Source: Verrucomicrobiaceae bacterium
GTDB taxonomy: Bacteria; Verrucomicrobiota; Verrucomicrobiia; Verrucomicrobiales; Verrucomicrobiaceae
Assembly: GCA_027487315.1 (NCBI GenBank)
Contig: JAIYDW010000015.1
Span: forward strand, 59,827-123,826
Reading direction: 5' to 3'
Length of the DNA: 64,000 bases
Position 1 is the first letter of the stretch. Each line of letters starts with the position of its first letter. The position numbers were made by a program, and so were the translations under genes. The notes under the pieces are model-generated. The model was not told the origin of the DNA. It did no database searches and worked only from the letters and a program-made list of their open reading frames with translations. Below, piece after piece: positions 36,840-44,698 of the stretch.

Positions 36840-38635
36840 CTTTCAACAAATCCAAGAAAAAGCTACCCCTCATCGCCGGAGGCATCCTCCTCGTCGGTGC
36901 CGTAGCCGCTTGGCTCGGCTCCTCCGACTCCAGTGAGACCGCCGACGTCCCCACCTTCGAAGTCCAGCAGGGCGACCTCCAAATCAATGTCCTCCAGGGC
37001 GGCGAAATCCGCGCCCTCCGCAACGAGGAAATGAAGTCCGAAATCGAAATCAGCACCAAAATCATCAGCCTCATCCCCGAAGGCTACCTCGTCACCGAAA
37101 AAGACATCCAACAGCAAAAAGTCCTCGTCGAACTCGACAACTCCGAACTCAAAACCAGAATCCAGGACAACGAAATCCTCTTCCAAACCACCGTCGCCTC
37201 CTACATCGAAGCCGACGAAGCCCGCGAAATCCAAAAAAGCGAAAACCTCAGCCTCGCCCGCGAACAGCGCCAGACCTCCCTCTTCGCCCTGATGGATTTT
37301 GAAAAATACCTCGGCAAAGACACCGCCGCCAAAATCCTCGCCACCGCCTCCCTCCCCAACGACGCCGACTCCTTCGACACCATCGCCAACGCCCTCGAAG
37401 AAGAAAACACCTTCGACCCCGACGCCAAAAAAGCCGTCGAAGAACGCTCCGTCACCGACTCCCTCAACTCCGACTCCACCGCCCGCATCGACTTCTCCAG
37501 CTTCCTCTCCGCCGACTCCAGCAGCGATGGCGCAGCCCAGCAGCAGCTCCGCCAGCTCACTGACGCACTCCTCCTCAGCCGCTCCGAACTCGCCGTCGCC
37601 AAACAAAAAGTCGAATCCGCCGAGCGCCTCGTCGCCAAAAACTTCATCTCCAAAGCCCAGTTCGAAAACGACCAGGTCAACCTCGAAAAAGTCACCCTCC
37701 TCGTCAAAACCGCCGAAACCCAGCTCGACCTCTTCAAAAAATACGAGTTCCCCAAACAGTGCGAAACCTTCATCTCCGCCTACCGCGAAGCCCTCAACAA
37801 ACTCCGCCGCACCGTCCGCGCCAACCGCTCCAAAATGGCCCAGGCCGAATCCCGCTACCAGACCGCCAAACGCCGCTACGACATGGAGCTCGCCAAAAAA
37901 GAAGACCTTGAGCGCCAGCTCAACGCCTGCAGCATCGTCGCCACCACCTCCGGCCTCGTCGCCTACGGTGACCTCAACGCCAGCGCCAGCACCCGCTACT
38001 CCGAGTCCATCGAAGAAGGCTCCACCATCCGCTTCCGCCAGACCATCCTCACCATCCCCGACATGTCCCAAATGGGCGTCTCCGTGAACATCCACGAATC
38101 CCAGGTCAAAAAAGTCCGCGTCGGCCAGCCCGTCCTCGTCACCGTCGACGCCGAACCCGGCAAGGTCCTCCAGGGCAAAGTCGCCGAACTCGCCGTCCTC
38201 CCGGACTCCGCCAGCTCCCGCTACACCCCCAGCCTCAAAGTCTACCCCTGCACCATCCACATCGAAGGCTCCCACTCCTGGCTCAAACCCGGCATGAACG
38301 CCAAAGTCGAAGTCATCATCCAGCAGCTCGCCGACGTCATGTACGTCCCCGTCCAATCCATCGAAGTCGAAAACGACCAGCACTACTGCTACGTCGAAGC
38401 CGGCGGCAAACTCGACCGCCGTGAAATCACCACCGGCGCCTTCAACGACGACTTCATCGAAGTCCGCCAGGGCCTCAACCCCGGCGATCTCGTCGCCCTC
38501 TCCCTCCCCAAACGCACCAACGCCGGCCCACCCTCCCCCACCAAACCGAACACCCCGGACTCCCCCCCTCCAGCCAACGCCGCCAAAGCCAAATCCCCCA
38601 TCAAGGAAAAGGAAAAAGTCGCCGTCCTGAACTAG
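36836..38635 (+). CDS. MacA-like efflux adaptor protein
   Basis: A 599-residue membrane fusion protein, longer than typical MacA (about 370). A single N-terminal membrane helix (about 11-28) is followed by a lipoyl half-motif region, and a long alpha-helical section (about 115-360) that contains an extra acidic, Ser/Asp-rich insert (about 175-230). Then come the second lipoyl half (CSIVATTSGLVAYGDL), beta-barrel (VNIHESQVKKVRVGQPVLV) and proximal domains. The C-terminus is Pro/Lys-rich. It should link the permease/ATPase to the TolC-like channel. Confidence 0.85.
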   Translation: MTFNKSKKKLPLIAGGILLVGAVAAWLGSSDSSETADVPTFEVQQGDLQINVLQGGEIRALRNEEMKSEIEISTKIISLIPEGYLVTEKDIQQQKVLVELDNSELKTRIQDNEILFQTTVASYIEADEAREIQKSENLSLAREQRQTSLFALMDFEKYLGKDTAAKILATASLPNDADSFDTIANALEEENTFDPDAKKAVEERSVTDSLNSDSTARIDFSSFLSADSSSDGAAQQQLRQLTDALLLSRSELAVAKQKVESAERLVAKNFISKAQFENDQVNLEKVTLLVKTAETQLDLFKKYEFPKQCETFISAYREALNKLRRTVRANRSKMAQAESRYQTAKRRYDMELAKKEDLERQLNACSIVATTSGLVAYGDLNASASTRYSESIEEGSTIRFRQTILTIPDMSQMGVSVNIHESQVKKVRVGQPVLVTVDAEPGKVLQGKVAELAVLPDSASSRYTPSLKVYPCTIHIEGSHSWLKPGMNAKVEVIIQQLADVMYVPVQSIEVENDQHYCYVEAGGKLDRREITTGAFNDDFIEVRQGLNPGDLVALSLPKRTNAGPPSPTKPNTPDSPPPANAAKAKSPIKEKEKVAVLN

Positions 38636-38664
38636 CTTTTCTCAGCGCTCACCCCCCTCATCCC

Positions 38665-39399
38665 ATGGCAGCGAGCGCCCCAGCGCCCATCATCCGGCTC
38701 GTCGACATCCGGAAAACCTACATCACCGGCGACATCGAGTCCCACGTCCTCAGCGGCATCTCCCTCGACATCTACCCCGGCGAATACGTCTGCATCATGG
38801 GCCCCTCCGGCTGCGGCAAATCCACCCTCCTCAACGTCCTCGGCTGCCTCGATCAACCCACCTCGGGCGACTACTTCCTCGGCGGCCAAAACGTCGCCAC
38901 CCTCAACGACGACGACCTCTCCGCCGCCCGCAATCGCAACCTCGGCTTCATCTTCCAGTCCTACAACCTCATCCAGCAGCTCACCGTCCGCGAAAACATC
39001 GCCGTCCCCATGTACTACGGCGGCGCCACCGACGAACAAATGCGCACCGTCGCCACCAAACTCGCCACCCAGGTCGGCCTCGACCACCGCCTCGACCACA
39101 AACCCAACCAACTCTCCGGCGGCCAGCAACAACGCGTCGCCATCGCCCGCGCCCTCTCCAACTCCCCCCTCGTCATCCTCGCCGACGAAGCCACCGGCAA
39201 CCTCGACTCCAAATCCGGCAAAGAAATCCTCGAACTCTTCGACGACCTCAACCGCCAGGGCAAAACCCTCGTCTTCGTCACCCACGACGAACGCATGGTC
39301 GAACGCTGCACCCGCGTCATCCGCCTCAAAGACGGCCTCCTAGACCGCGACGAACCCGGAGCCCAATCCCACCGCACCCAAACCCCCACCGCCGCCTAA
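38665..39399 (+). CDS. ABC transporter ATP-binding protein, MacB/LolD type
   Basis: A 244-residue ATPase. Walker A GPSGCGKS (46-53), Q-loop FQSYNL, signature LSGGQQQR (150-157), Walker B VILADE (170-175) and the switch His in VTHDE are all present. It belongs to the group that powers FtsX-fold permeases (MacB, LolCDE). Ends 185 bases before its permease, with simple repeats between the two genes. Confidence 0.94.
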   Translation: MAASAPAPIIRLVDIRKTYITGDIESHVLSGISLDIYPGEYVCIMGPSGCGKSTLLNVLGCLDQPTSGDYFLGGQNVATLNDDDLSAARNRNLGFIFQSYNLIQQLTVRENIAVPMYYGGATDEQMRTVATKLATQVGLDHRLDHKPNQLSGGQQQRVAIARALSNSPLVILADEATGNLDSKSGKEILELFDDLNRQGKTLVFVTHDERMVERCTRVIRLKDGLLDRDEPGAQSHRTQTPTAA

Positions 39400-39413
39400 C
39401 CCCCTCCTCCCCA

Positions 39414-39486
<73 letters not shown>

Positions 39487-39529
39487 ATCCCGTTAATCCC
39501 GAAATCCTGTAAATCCTGTCAAACCCCAC

Positions 39530-39583
39530 CCGCAATCCGCAATCCGCAATCCGCAATCCAAAATCCAAAATCCAAAATCCAAA
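39530..39583. repeat. heptanucleotide tandem array
   Basis: About four CCGCAAT units run directly into about four CCAAAAT units, ending two bases before the permease start. The same kind of array occurs at 46870-46934 and, in short form, at 1441-1485 and 31103-31128. Confidence 0.9.
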
Positions 39584-39584
39584 A

Positions 39585-40892
39585 GTGCTCGCCAACCGCC
39601 CCATCCTCCGCCTCCTCACCTCGCCCCAGCACCTCTGGCGCACGGTGTCGCTCGGAATGAAAAGCCTCTGGCTCCACAAACTCCGCTCCATGCTCACCGC
39701 CCTCGGCGTCGTCTTCGGCGTCGCCTCCGTCGTCGCCATGCTCGCCATCGGCGAAGGCGCCAGCTACGAGGCCCAGGAGCAGATCCGCAAACTCGGCAGC
39801 CAAAACATCATCCTCGAATCCGTCAAACCCCCGGAAAACCAGTCCGGCGCCTCCGAAGCCCGCTCACTCGTCATCGAATACGGCATCACCGCTAAAGACA
39901 TCCAGCAAATCCGCGGCACCGTCCCAGGCATCGAAATCGTCGACCCCAGCCGCTCCCTCACCGAAACCATCTGGAACCTCGACAAAAAGGCCGAAGGCCA
40001 GATCATCGGCGCCCTCCCCATGTACCCCGAAATGCGCAACCGTCACATCGTCGACGGCCGCTTCTTCTCCGACCTCGAACTCGACCAGCACCTCCCCGTC
40101 TGCGCCATCACCGTCGCCACCCAGGCCCGCCTCTTCCCCCTCTCCTCCCCCATCGGCAAATCCCTCCGCGTCCGCGGCTTCTATTACAAAATCATCGGCA
40201 TCATCTCCGACGAAAACGGCAACACCGACCCCGCCGCCTCCGGCCCCGAAACCACCGCCCAACTCCTCATCCCCTTCAGCACCCTCCTCGACCAGTTCGG
40301 CGAAACCTTCTTCCGCTACAAAACCGGCGGCTTCGAAGCCGAAAAAGTCGAGTTCCACCAGGCCGTCATCCGCATCCTCGAAGCTGACAAAGTCGAAAGC
40401 CGCGCCGCCGCCATCCGCCAAATCCTCTCCACCAATCACAAAAAAGAAGACTGGCGGATTGTCGTCCCCGTCGAACTCCTCAAACAGGCAGAGCGCACCA
40501 AGCGCATCTTCTCCATTGTCCTCGGCTCCATCGCCGCCATCTCCCTCCTCGTCGGCGGCATCGGCATAATGAACATCATGCTCGCCTCCGTCACCGAGCG
40601 CACCCGGGAAATCGGCATCCGCCGCGCCCTCGGCGCCCGCCAGACCGACATCGTCGTCCAGTTCCTCATCGAAACCGTCCTCCTCTCCGGCATCGGCGGC
40701 ATCATGGGCGTCGTCCTCGGCGTCTCCATCCCCTTCATCGTCAGCCACTTCGCCGGCGTCACCACCGTCGTCCAAATCTGGTCCCCCATCCTCGCCTTCT
40801 CCATCTCCGTCATCACCGGCATCGCCTTCGGCATCTACCCCGCCAACCGCGCCGCCCGCATGAACCCCGTCGAAGCCCTCCGCCACGAGTAA
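39585..40892 (+). CDS. MacB-like ABC transporter permease
   Basis: A 435-residue permease with FtsX and MacB-type periplasmic core domains. The first membrane helix is near KLRSMLTALGVVFGVASVVAMLAIGEGA, followed by a periplasmic domain (about 60-300). Three C-terminal helices contain GGIGIMNIMLASVTERTREIGIRRALGAR, the coupling-helix motif of this family. The frame begins with GTG at 39585; ATG at 39657 is an alternative that begins just before the first helix. It completes a four-gene tripartite efflux operon. Confidence 0.9.
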   Translation: MLANRPILRLLTSPQHLWRTVSLGMKSLWLHKLRSMLTALGVVFGVASVVAMLAIGEGASYEAQEQIRKLGSQNIILESVKPPENQSGASEARSLVIEYGITAKDIQQIRGTVPGIEIVDPSRSLTETIWNLDKKAEGQIIGALPMYPEMRNRHIVDGRFFSDLELDQHLPVCAITVATQARLFPLSSPIGKSLRVRGFYYKIIGIISDENGNTDPAASGPETTAQLLIPFSTLLDQFGETFFRYKTGGFEAEKVEFHQAVIRILEADKVESRAAAIRQILSTNHKKEDWRIVVPVELLKQAERTKRIFSIVLGSIAAISLLVGGIGIMNIMLASVTERTREIGIRRALGARQTDIVVQFLIETVLLSGIGGIMGVVLGVSIPFIVSHFAGVTTVVQIWSPILAFSISVITGIAFGIYPANRAARMNPVEALRHE

Positions 40893-40942
40893 AGCCATCA
40901 CTCCCAGCTTGCGTCCCGCCCCCCGGTAGACCATCTTCCCCC

Positions 40943-41161
40943 ATGAAGCTCACTGCCGTTTATGAACCCGCAGCCGAGGGCGGCTACACCTGCTGGGTCG
41001 AAGAAATCCCCGCCGCCATCTCGGAAGGCGACACCCTGGAAGAAGCCGAAGCCAATCTCCAGGAAGCCCTCGCCCTTGTCCTCGAGTGCCAGCGCGAACT
41101 TTCCGATCAATCCCGCAGTCCTGGCAGCCTCAAAAAAGCCCTCGAACTCGCCACCGCATGA
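40943..41161 (+). CDS. hicB: HicB-family antitoxin
   Basis: A 72-residue HicB-like protein with the degenerate RNase-H fold pattern: TAVYEPAAEGGYTCWVEEIPAAISEGDTLEEAEANLQEAL. The short C-terminal tail has no clear DNA-binding domain. It overlaps the toxin start as ATGA. The order antitoxin then toxin is seen in many HicBA loci. It should bind and block the adjacent HicA. Confidence 0.88.
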   Translation: MKLTAVYEPAAEGGYTCWVEEIPAAISEGDTLEEAEANLQEALALVLECQRELSDQSRSPGSLKKALELATA

Positions 41162-41343
41162 AGCTGGCGGACCTCGAACGCCACCTTCGCGCTCACGGTT
41201 GCACCCTCCACCGACAAGGCGGCAGCCACACCATCTGGCTGAACCCCACCAATCGCAAAATCACCAGCGTCCCCCGCCATCGGGAAGTCAAAGAAAACAC
41301 CGCCCGCGCCATCTTCAAACAACTCGACATCCCGATTCCATAA
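41158..41343 (+). CDS. hicA: HicA-family mRNA interferase toxin
   Basis: A 61-residue double-stranded RNA-binding-fold toxin. The family pattern is GCTLHRQGGSHTIWLNP, with the catalytic His in GGSH, then VPRHREVKENTARAIFKQL. The start was set at 41158, overlapping the hicB stop by four bases. An upstream in-frame ATG (41086) lies within hicB. Intact toxin and antitoxin suggest a functional pair. Confidence 0.9.
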   Translation: MKLADLERHLRAHGCTLHRQGGSHTIWLNPTNRKITSVPRHREVKENTARAIFKQLDIPIP

Positions 41344-41376
41344 CCCTCCTCACCACCACCGCGACTTCCAAGATTG

Positions 41377-41673
41377 TCACTCTTTATGAGAGGAGTCGCG
41401 GTCATCCGTTGAAGGCTCGTCAAGTGAATGACCACAATACGGGCAGAACCGAAGGTCGGAAGACACGCGCCAAGGCATGTTGAAGTGATGGGCGAACATA
41501 TATCCAAGCCGTCTGCCGCATTGGACGCACCGTCCGGTGGAAAGCATCAGGACCACGCTCACAGCAAAGACAAAGAAGCCGCAGATGCCAAAAGCAGCAT
41601 ACGGCATTTTGCCATCGCTGAGCACTATGCCGCCGAAGAAGAGAGCAAGTCCAGAATAAGAAATGGCAAGCAT
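41377..41673 (-). CDS. small membrane protein with a zinc ribbon
   Basis: A 98-residue protein with two membrane segments (about 3-18 and 25-45) followed by CVQCG and CPYCGHS, a four-cysteine zinc-ribbon arrangement, and a charged tail. No family name can be assigned. Its base composition is lower in GC than the efflux operon. It is convergent with hicA, 33 bases away. Confidence 0.6.
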   Translation of the reverse strand: MLAISYSGLALFFGGIVLSDGKMPYAAFGICGFFVFAVSVVLMLSTGRCVQCGRRLGYMFAHHFNMPWRVSSDLRFCPYCGHSLDEPSTDDRDSSHKE

Positions 41674-41838
41674 ACAGCGTCACCCGCGATTCATGTGCTC
41701 TCGAGTGGTCATATGTAGAAGGAGGCGTGTCTGCCGCCGACACACTCCCCCATCCCCCCACCCAACGGAAAGCCAAAGCCCCACCCCCAGTAAAGGCCTC
41801 GCCCACCCAAAAAACGCCACCAGCCCCTCCAAAGTACC

Positions 41839-41856
41839 CGTCATCGCTCCGCGTGA
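41839..41856. repeat. GTCAT...GTGAC palindrome copy
   Basis: GTCATCGCTCCGCGTGAC preceded by CAAAGTACCC and followed by GCCCCCC. It is a further member of the family at 28015 and 32583. The 41674-41897 gap otherwise shows only short C-rich repeats. Confidence 0.7.
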
Positions 41857-41897
41857 CGCCCCCCACTCACAACTCACAACTCACTGATTACCGATCA

Positions 41898-42257
41898 CTA
41901 AACCCCCCTCCGCTTCATCCACCTCACAAATGCAAACACCCAAACAACAAGCATCACCGGCAGCGCCACCACCATCGCCACCACCAGCCCCACCGCACTC
42001 TGCGCATCCACATGCCAAACAAACGCATCCAGGCACACAAACCCCATCCAAAGCCCATAAAGCACCGTCCCCACAACGAGAGCCTTCTGGCACGGCCCAT
42101 GAATCATCCAAACAGCCAAACCCAGCGACACGAGCAGCGGCCACAAAACAAACCCCGCCATGAACAACCCGCCACTCACCGACTCCGTCAAAACCATCAA
42201 CCCCACCACCCCAGCCGCAAAAACGCCAGCCGTGATCCGAAACGCAGGCGCTGACAT
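41898..42257 (-). CDS. small integral membrane protein of unknown function
   Basis: A 119-residue protein if started at MSAPAFRITAG (42257); a start at 42296 would add 13 Gly-rich residues. It has four hydrophobic segments (for example ITAGVFAAGVVGLMVLTESV and VGLVVAMVVALPVMLVVWVFAFV) and ends in the basic WMKRRGV. No family recognised. It lies in a run of minus-strand small membrane genes. Confidence 0.5.
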   Translation of the reverse strand: MSAPAFRITAGVFAAGVVGLMVLTESVSGGLFMAGFVLWPLLVSLGLAVWMIHGPCQKALVVGTVLYGLWMGFVCLDAFVWHVDAQSAVGLVVAMVVALPVMLVVWVFAFVRWMKRRGV

Positions 42258-42453
42258 CCGAGACTCCACCCCACCACTCAAGCACCCACCACCCACTCCT
42301 CAAGCACAAAGCACCCCTCAAAGCCCCTTCACCCAACTGCCCCACACCCCACCGGAGGGCGGGATTGCATCCCGCCCACTTCCCTATCCTCAAACCGGCA
42401 ATGAAACCCAAGTTCCCCCTCAAACCCGTTCAGGCCATTCACCACCCACCGTT

Positions 42454-43338
42454 TCAAACCGAGCGCTTCCACATCGGCGGAACAATCTTCCCCCGCTTCA
42501 CTGCCATCACCACCATCACGATTCCAGTCGACGTGCACAGCACCAGCGACAGCACAGACGACTCCACCCCAAAGTTGCCGCCCGTCAGAAAGTCAGGGCC
42601 ATCAACCGTGGACCGGATCAGACCCTGCGCCGCTTCGTTGCCAGACACGATGCTCGAGAAAATCGCCGATTGCGTGTAATTCCACGCCACATGGAACCCC
42701 ATGCTCAACCAAAGCCGCTGCGTCAGCATGTACGCCCCCGCCAGAAGAGTCCCGGCCTCCACCGCAATGAACAGCGCCCCCTCCAAAGTCGCCTCCGGGT
42801 TCATCAAGTGAGTCAAACCGAACACCAGCGAGGACACTACCAGGGCCGCCCAACTGCCGAACCAGGTCTCAACCGACCGGTAAAGCACCCCGCGAAACAA
42901 CAACTCCTCAAAGACGCCCGAACTCAGCGCCATGGCAATCGCCGGAACCATGAAGCTCAAAGAATTCAAACCCGTGATGCGGTAATAGCCCAGCGCCATC
43001 AGGATCAACTCGCACGCGGCGTAAAGACCCGCACCAATCACCAGACCAATGCCCAACTCCCTCCCCATGCCTGGCAAGGCCAGTTCGGAAACCGCCCGCT
43101 GCTCGATGAAGAAAGCATAAGCGATATACACCGCAAACCCCGCGATCGCCAAAGCCACAATGTGTTGCACCGACTTGAACGGCTCACCCGCGTAACTCGT
43201 CATCACATCCCCGTTCAGCCCCATCATCAGCAGCAGCAGAAACCCCAACACCCCAATGCGCACCAGCGGCGAACGAAGAATCCGGCGCACAAGACCAGGC
43301 CGAGTGGAAGAAGAAGTCGTCAGTGCGTTTTCATTCAT
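42454..43338 (-). CDS. CPBP-family intramembrane metalloprotease
   Basis: A 294-residue multi-pass protein of the CAAX-protease/bacteriocin-processing (ABI) family. Its motifs are GVFEELLFRGVLYR (EExxxR, motif 1), FGLTHLMNP (motif 2 His) and GFHVAWNY (motif 3 His/Asn). These residues form a putative intramembrane metal site. The start is placed at MNENAL (43338) rather than 43392. Members process membrane-anchored substrates or confer self-immunity to bacteriocins; the role here is unknown. Confidence 0.85.
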   Translation of the reverse strand: MNENALTTSSSTRPGLVRRILRSPLVRIGVLGFLLLLMMGLNGDVMTSYAGEPFKSVQHIVALAIAGFAVYIAYAFFIEQRAVSELALPGMGRELGIGLVIGAGLYAACELILMALGYYRITGLNSLSFMVPAIAMALSSGVFEELLFRGVLYRSVETWFGSWAALVVSSLVFGLTHLMNPEATLEGALFIAVEAGTLLAGAYMLTQRLWLSMGFHVAWNYTQSAIFSSIVSGNEAAQGLIRSTVDGPDFLTGGNFGVESSVLSLVLCTSTGIVMVVMAVKRGKIVPPMWKRSV

Positions 43339-43482
43339 GGGAACTAGGAGAAAAGATAGTTTTGCACACCGTTTCGGATCAGACGATAGCAAACTAAAGA
43401 CATCGCCGACACAACAAATGCCATAAGAGCCGTTCCCCCCATCCGTTTTGTGGATTCCCCCCCCTTGGTTGCCGGTTCCTGG

Positions 43483-43827
43483 TTATGGGCCATGGTAAGT
43501 GGGAGCAAATTTGTTCAATTCATTCAAACCCGCCGCCACCAAAAAAAAGGTGGTAAATAGTGCGACGATGAGACCCATCAAATAATGCTTTCCACCATCA
43601 GCGCGGTTGATCACCAATGCACCAAGAATCAAACCGCTAGCCAGCCATCCCGGAATCAAAATCACAGGGACAATCAGGATGCCGAGCGGACTATGCTGAG
43701 ATCGAACACACAGTGACATAAAAGCGAACCACTGGATCGCATAAACAACAACGACGAGGCCTATGCCGAGCAATCGCCGTTTCCCACTTCGGCAAGGAGG
43801 ACCGAGTGATTTAGAATGAGTGCTCAT
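43483..43827 (-). CDS. small membrane protein of unknown function
   Basis: A 114-residue protein with about three hydrophobic segments (GIGLVVVVYAIQWFAFMSL, LGILIVPVILIPGWLASGLILGALV, YLMGLIVALFTTFFLVAAGL) and a basic N-terminus. No family recognised. Codon use is much less C-biased than in the efflux genes, as for the next gene. A hairpin-containing spacer (43828-43920) separates them. Confidence 0.55.
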   Translation of the reverse strand: MSTHSKSLGPPCRSGKRRLLGIGLVVVVYAIQWFAFMSLCVRSQHSPLGILIVPVILIPGWLASGLILGALVINRADGGKHYLMGLIVALFTTFFLVAAGLNELNKFAPTYHGP

Positions 43828-43920
43828 CGCTGTTTGTTAGCCGAACGTTTGATGTGCGCCCACAGGCGCGGTTGAAGGGATGTTGAAATGAAATTGAAAA
43901 GCTTATGGCCGGTTGGTGCG

Positions 43921-44376
43921 TCACGACTTGTTCGCTTCAATGATTTTCTCAATTAAGAAGGTGTCGTTGCAAACGCCTCGCAAAGGAAAATTCTCATGTT
44001 CTGGACGCAAAGTCCCGATCTTCCACTCTCGCTCACCATCCCAAAGCCACCAAGGGCCACTTCTGCCGTCCGGCAATACGACCGCGGTCCGGAACACTGG
44101 AAACTTGGCCCACTGTGGCTTTACATCAGATCCCGCCACAATGTTGGCAATTCCGCGACTGCAAGCTACCCCAAGAGGGAAGAATGTCGTGTAGATGGCC
44201 TCCTCCTCGATCAGCACGTCAAGATCTGGCTCTGTGGCGAAGATTCCAGGGAAGACCCTGATCAATGCTCCGTATCGCTCATGTTTGTGAGTATACTGAA
44301 AATAGGCAACGCCACGATCCGTGGCGATTTTGCAGATATCGCCAACCTTTGGTCGAACTCGTGTGACAGGCTTCAT
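43921..44376 (-). CDS. hypothetical cytoplasmic protein
   Basis: A 151-residue soluble protein with no signal or membrane segment. The beginning, VRPKVGDICKIATDRGVAYFQYTHKHERYGALIRVFPG, is a small beta-barrel-like pattern. It loosely recalls immunity-type proteins such as Imm26, and this resemblance is weak. The C-terminal half has SGPWWLWDGEREWKIG. Lower-GC codon use suggests acquisition. No toxin gene is recognisable beside it. Confidence 0.55.
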   Translation of the reverse strand: MKPVTRVRPKVGDICKIATDRGVAYFQYTHKHERYGALIRVFPGIFATEPDLDVLIEEEAIYTTFFPLGVACSRGIANIVAGSDVKPQWAKFPVFRTAVVLPDGRSGPWWLWDGEREWKIGTLRPEHENFPLRGVCNDTFLIEKIIEANKS

Positions 44377-44698
44377 TATCTAGCGAACAGACTAATTAGC
44401 GCGATTCAATATCGGTTCCGAACGATATCTTCACTCTCACCCGCAGTCATGATTCGCCGGACGCCCAAGTAAAGTCAAGGCTCCAACACAGTACTTCAGG
44501 CCTCTTGCTCTTTTTGTCATTTGGATTTCTCAGACTCCCAACCCAATCGATAGGCGGCGCCATGAGATCGATATCTTGAAGCTCTCAGCCGGCTTGCCCA
44601 AGAAGGCCGCACCCTTTCTCCACTCACTCACCACTCACTACTCTCCACTCTCCAGTTTCCCCTTTCCCCCCGCCCCAGGTGAGTCCATCTCTAGCCCC

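Noticed and set aside
36863..38383. 506-codon minus-strand frame opposite the MacA-like adaptor
   Set aside because: Antisense shadow with Gly/Asp/Glu/Phe runs; no family feature.
44576..44698. Upstream ATG start for the CHASE2 cyclase
   Set aside because: The extra 41 residues come from a CTCAC/CTCC simple repeat like other intergenic repeats; a GTG with an upstream AGGTGAG gives the expected N-terminus.
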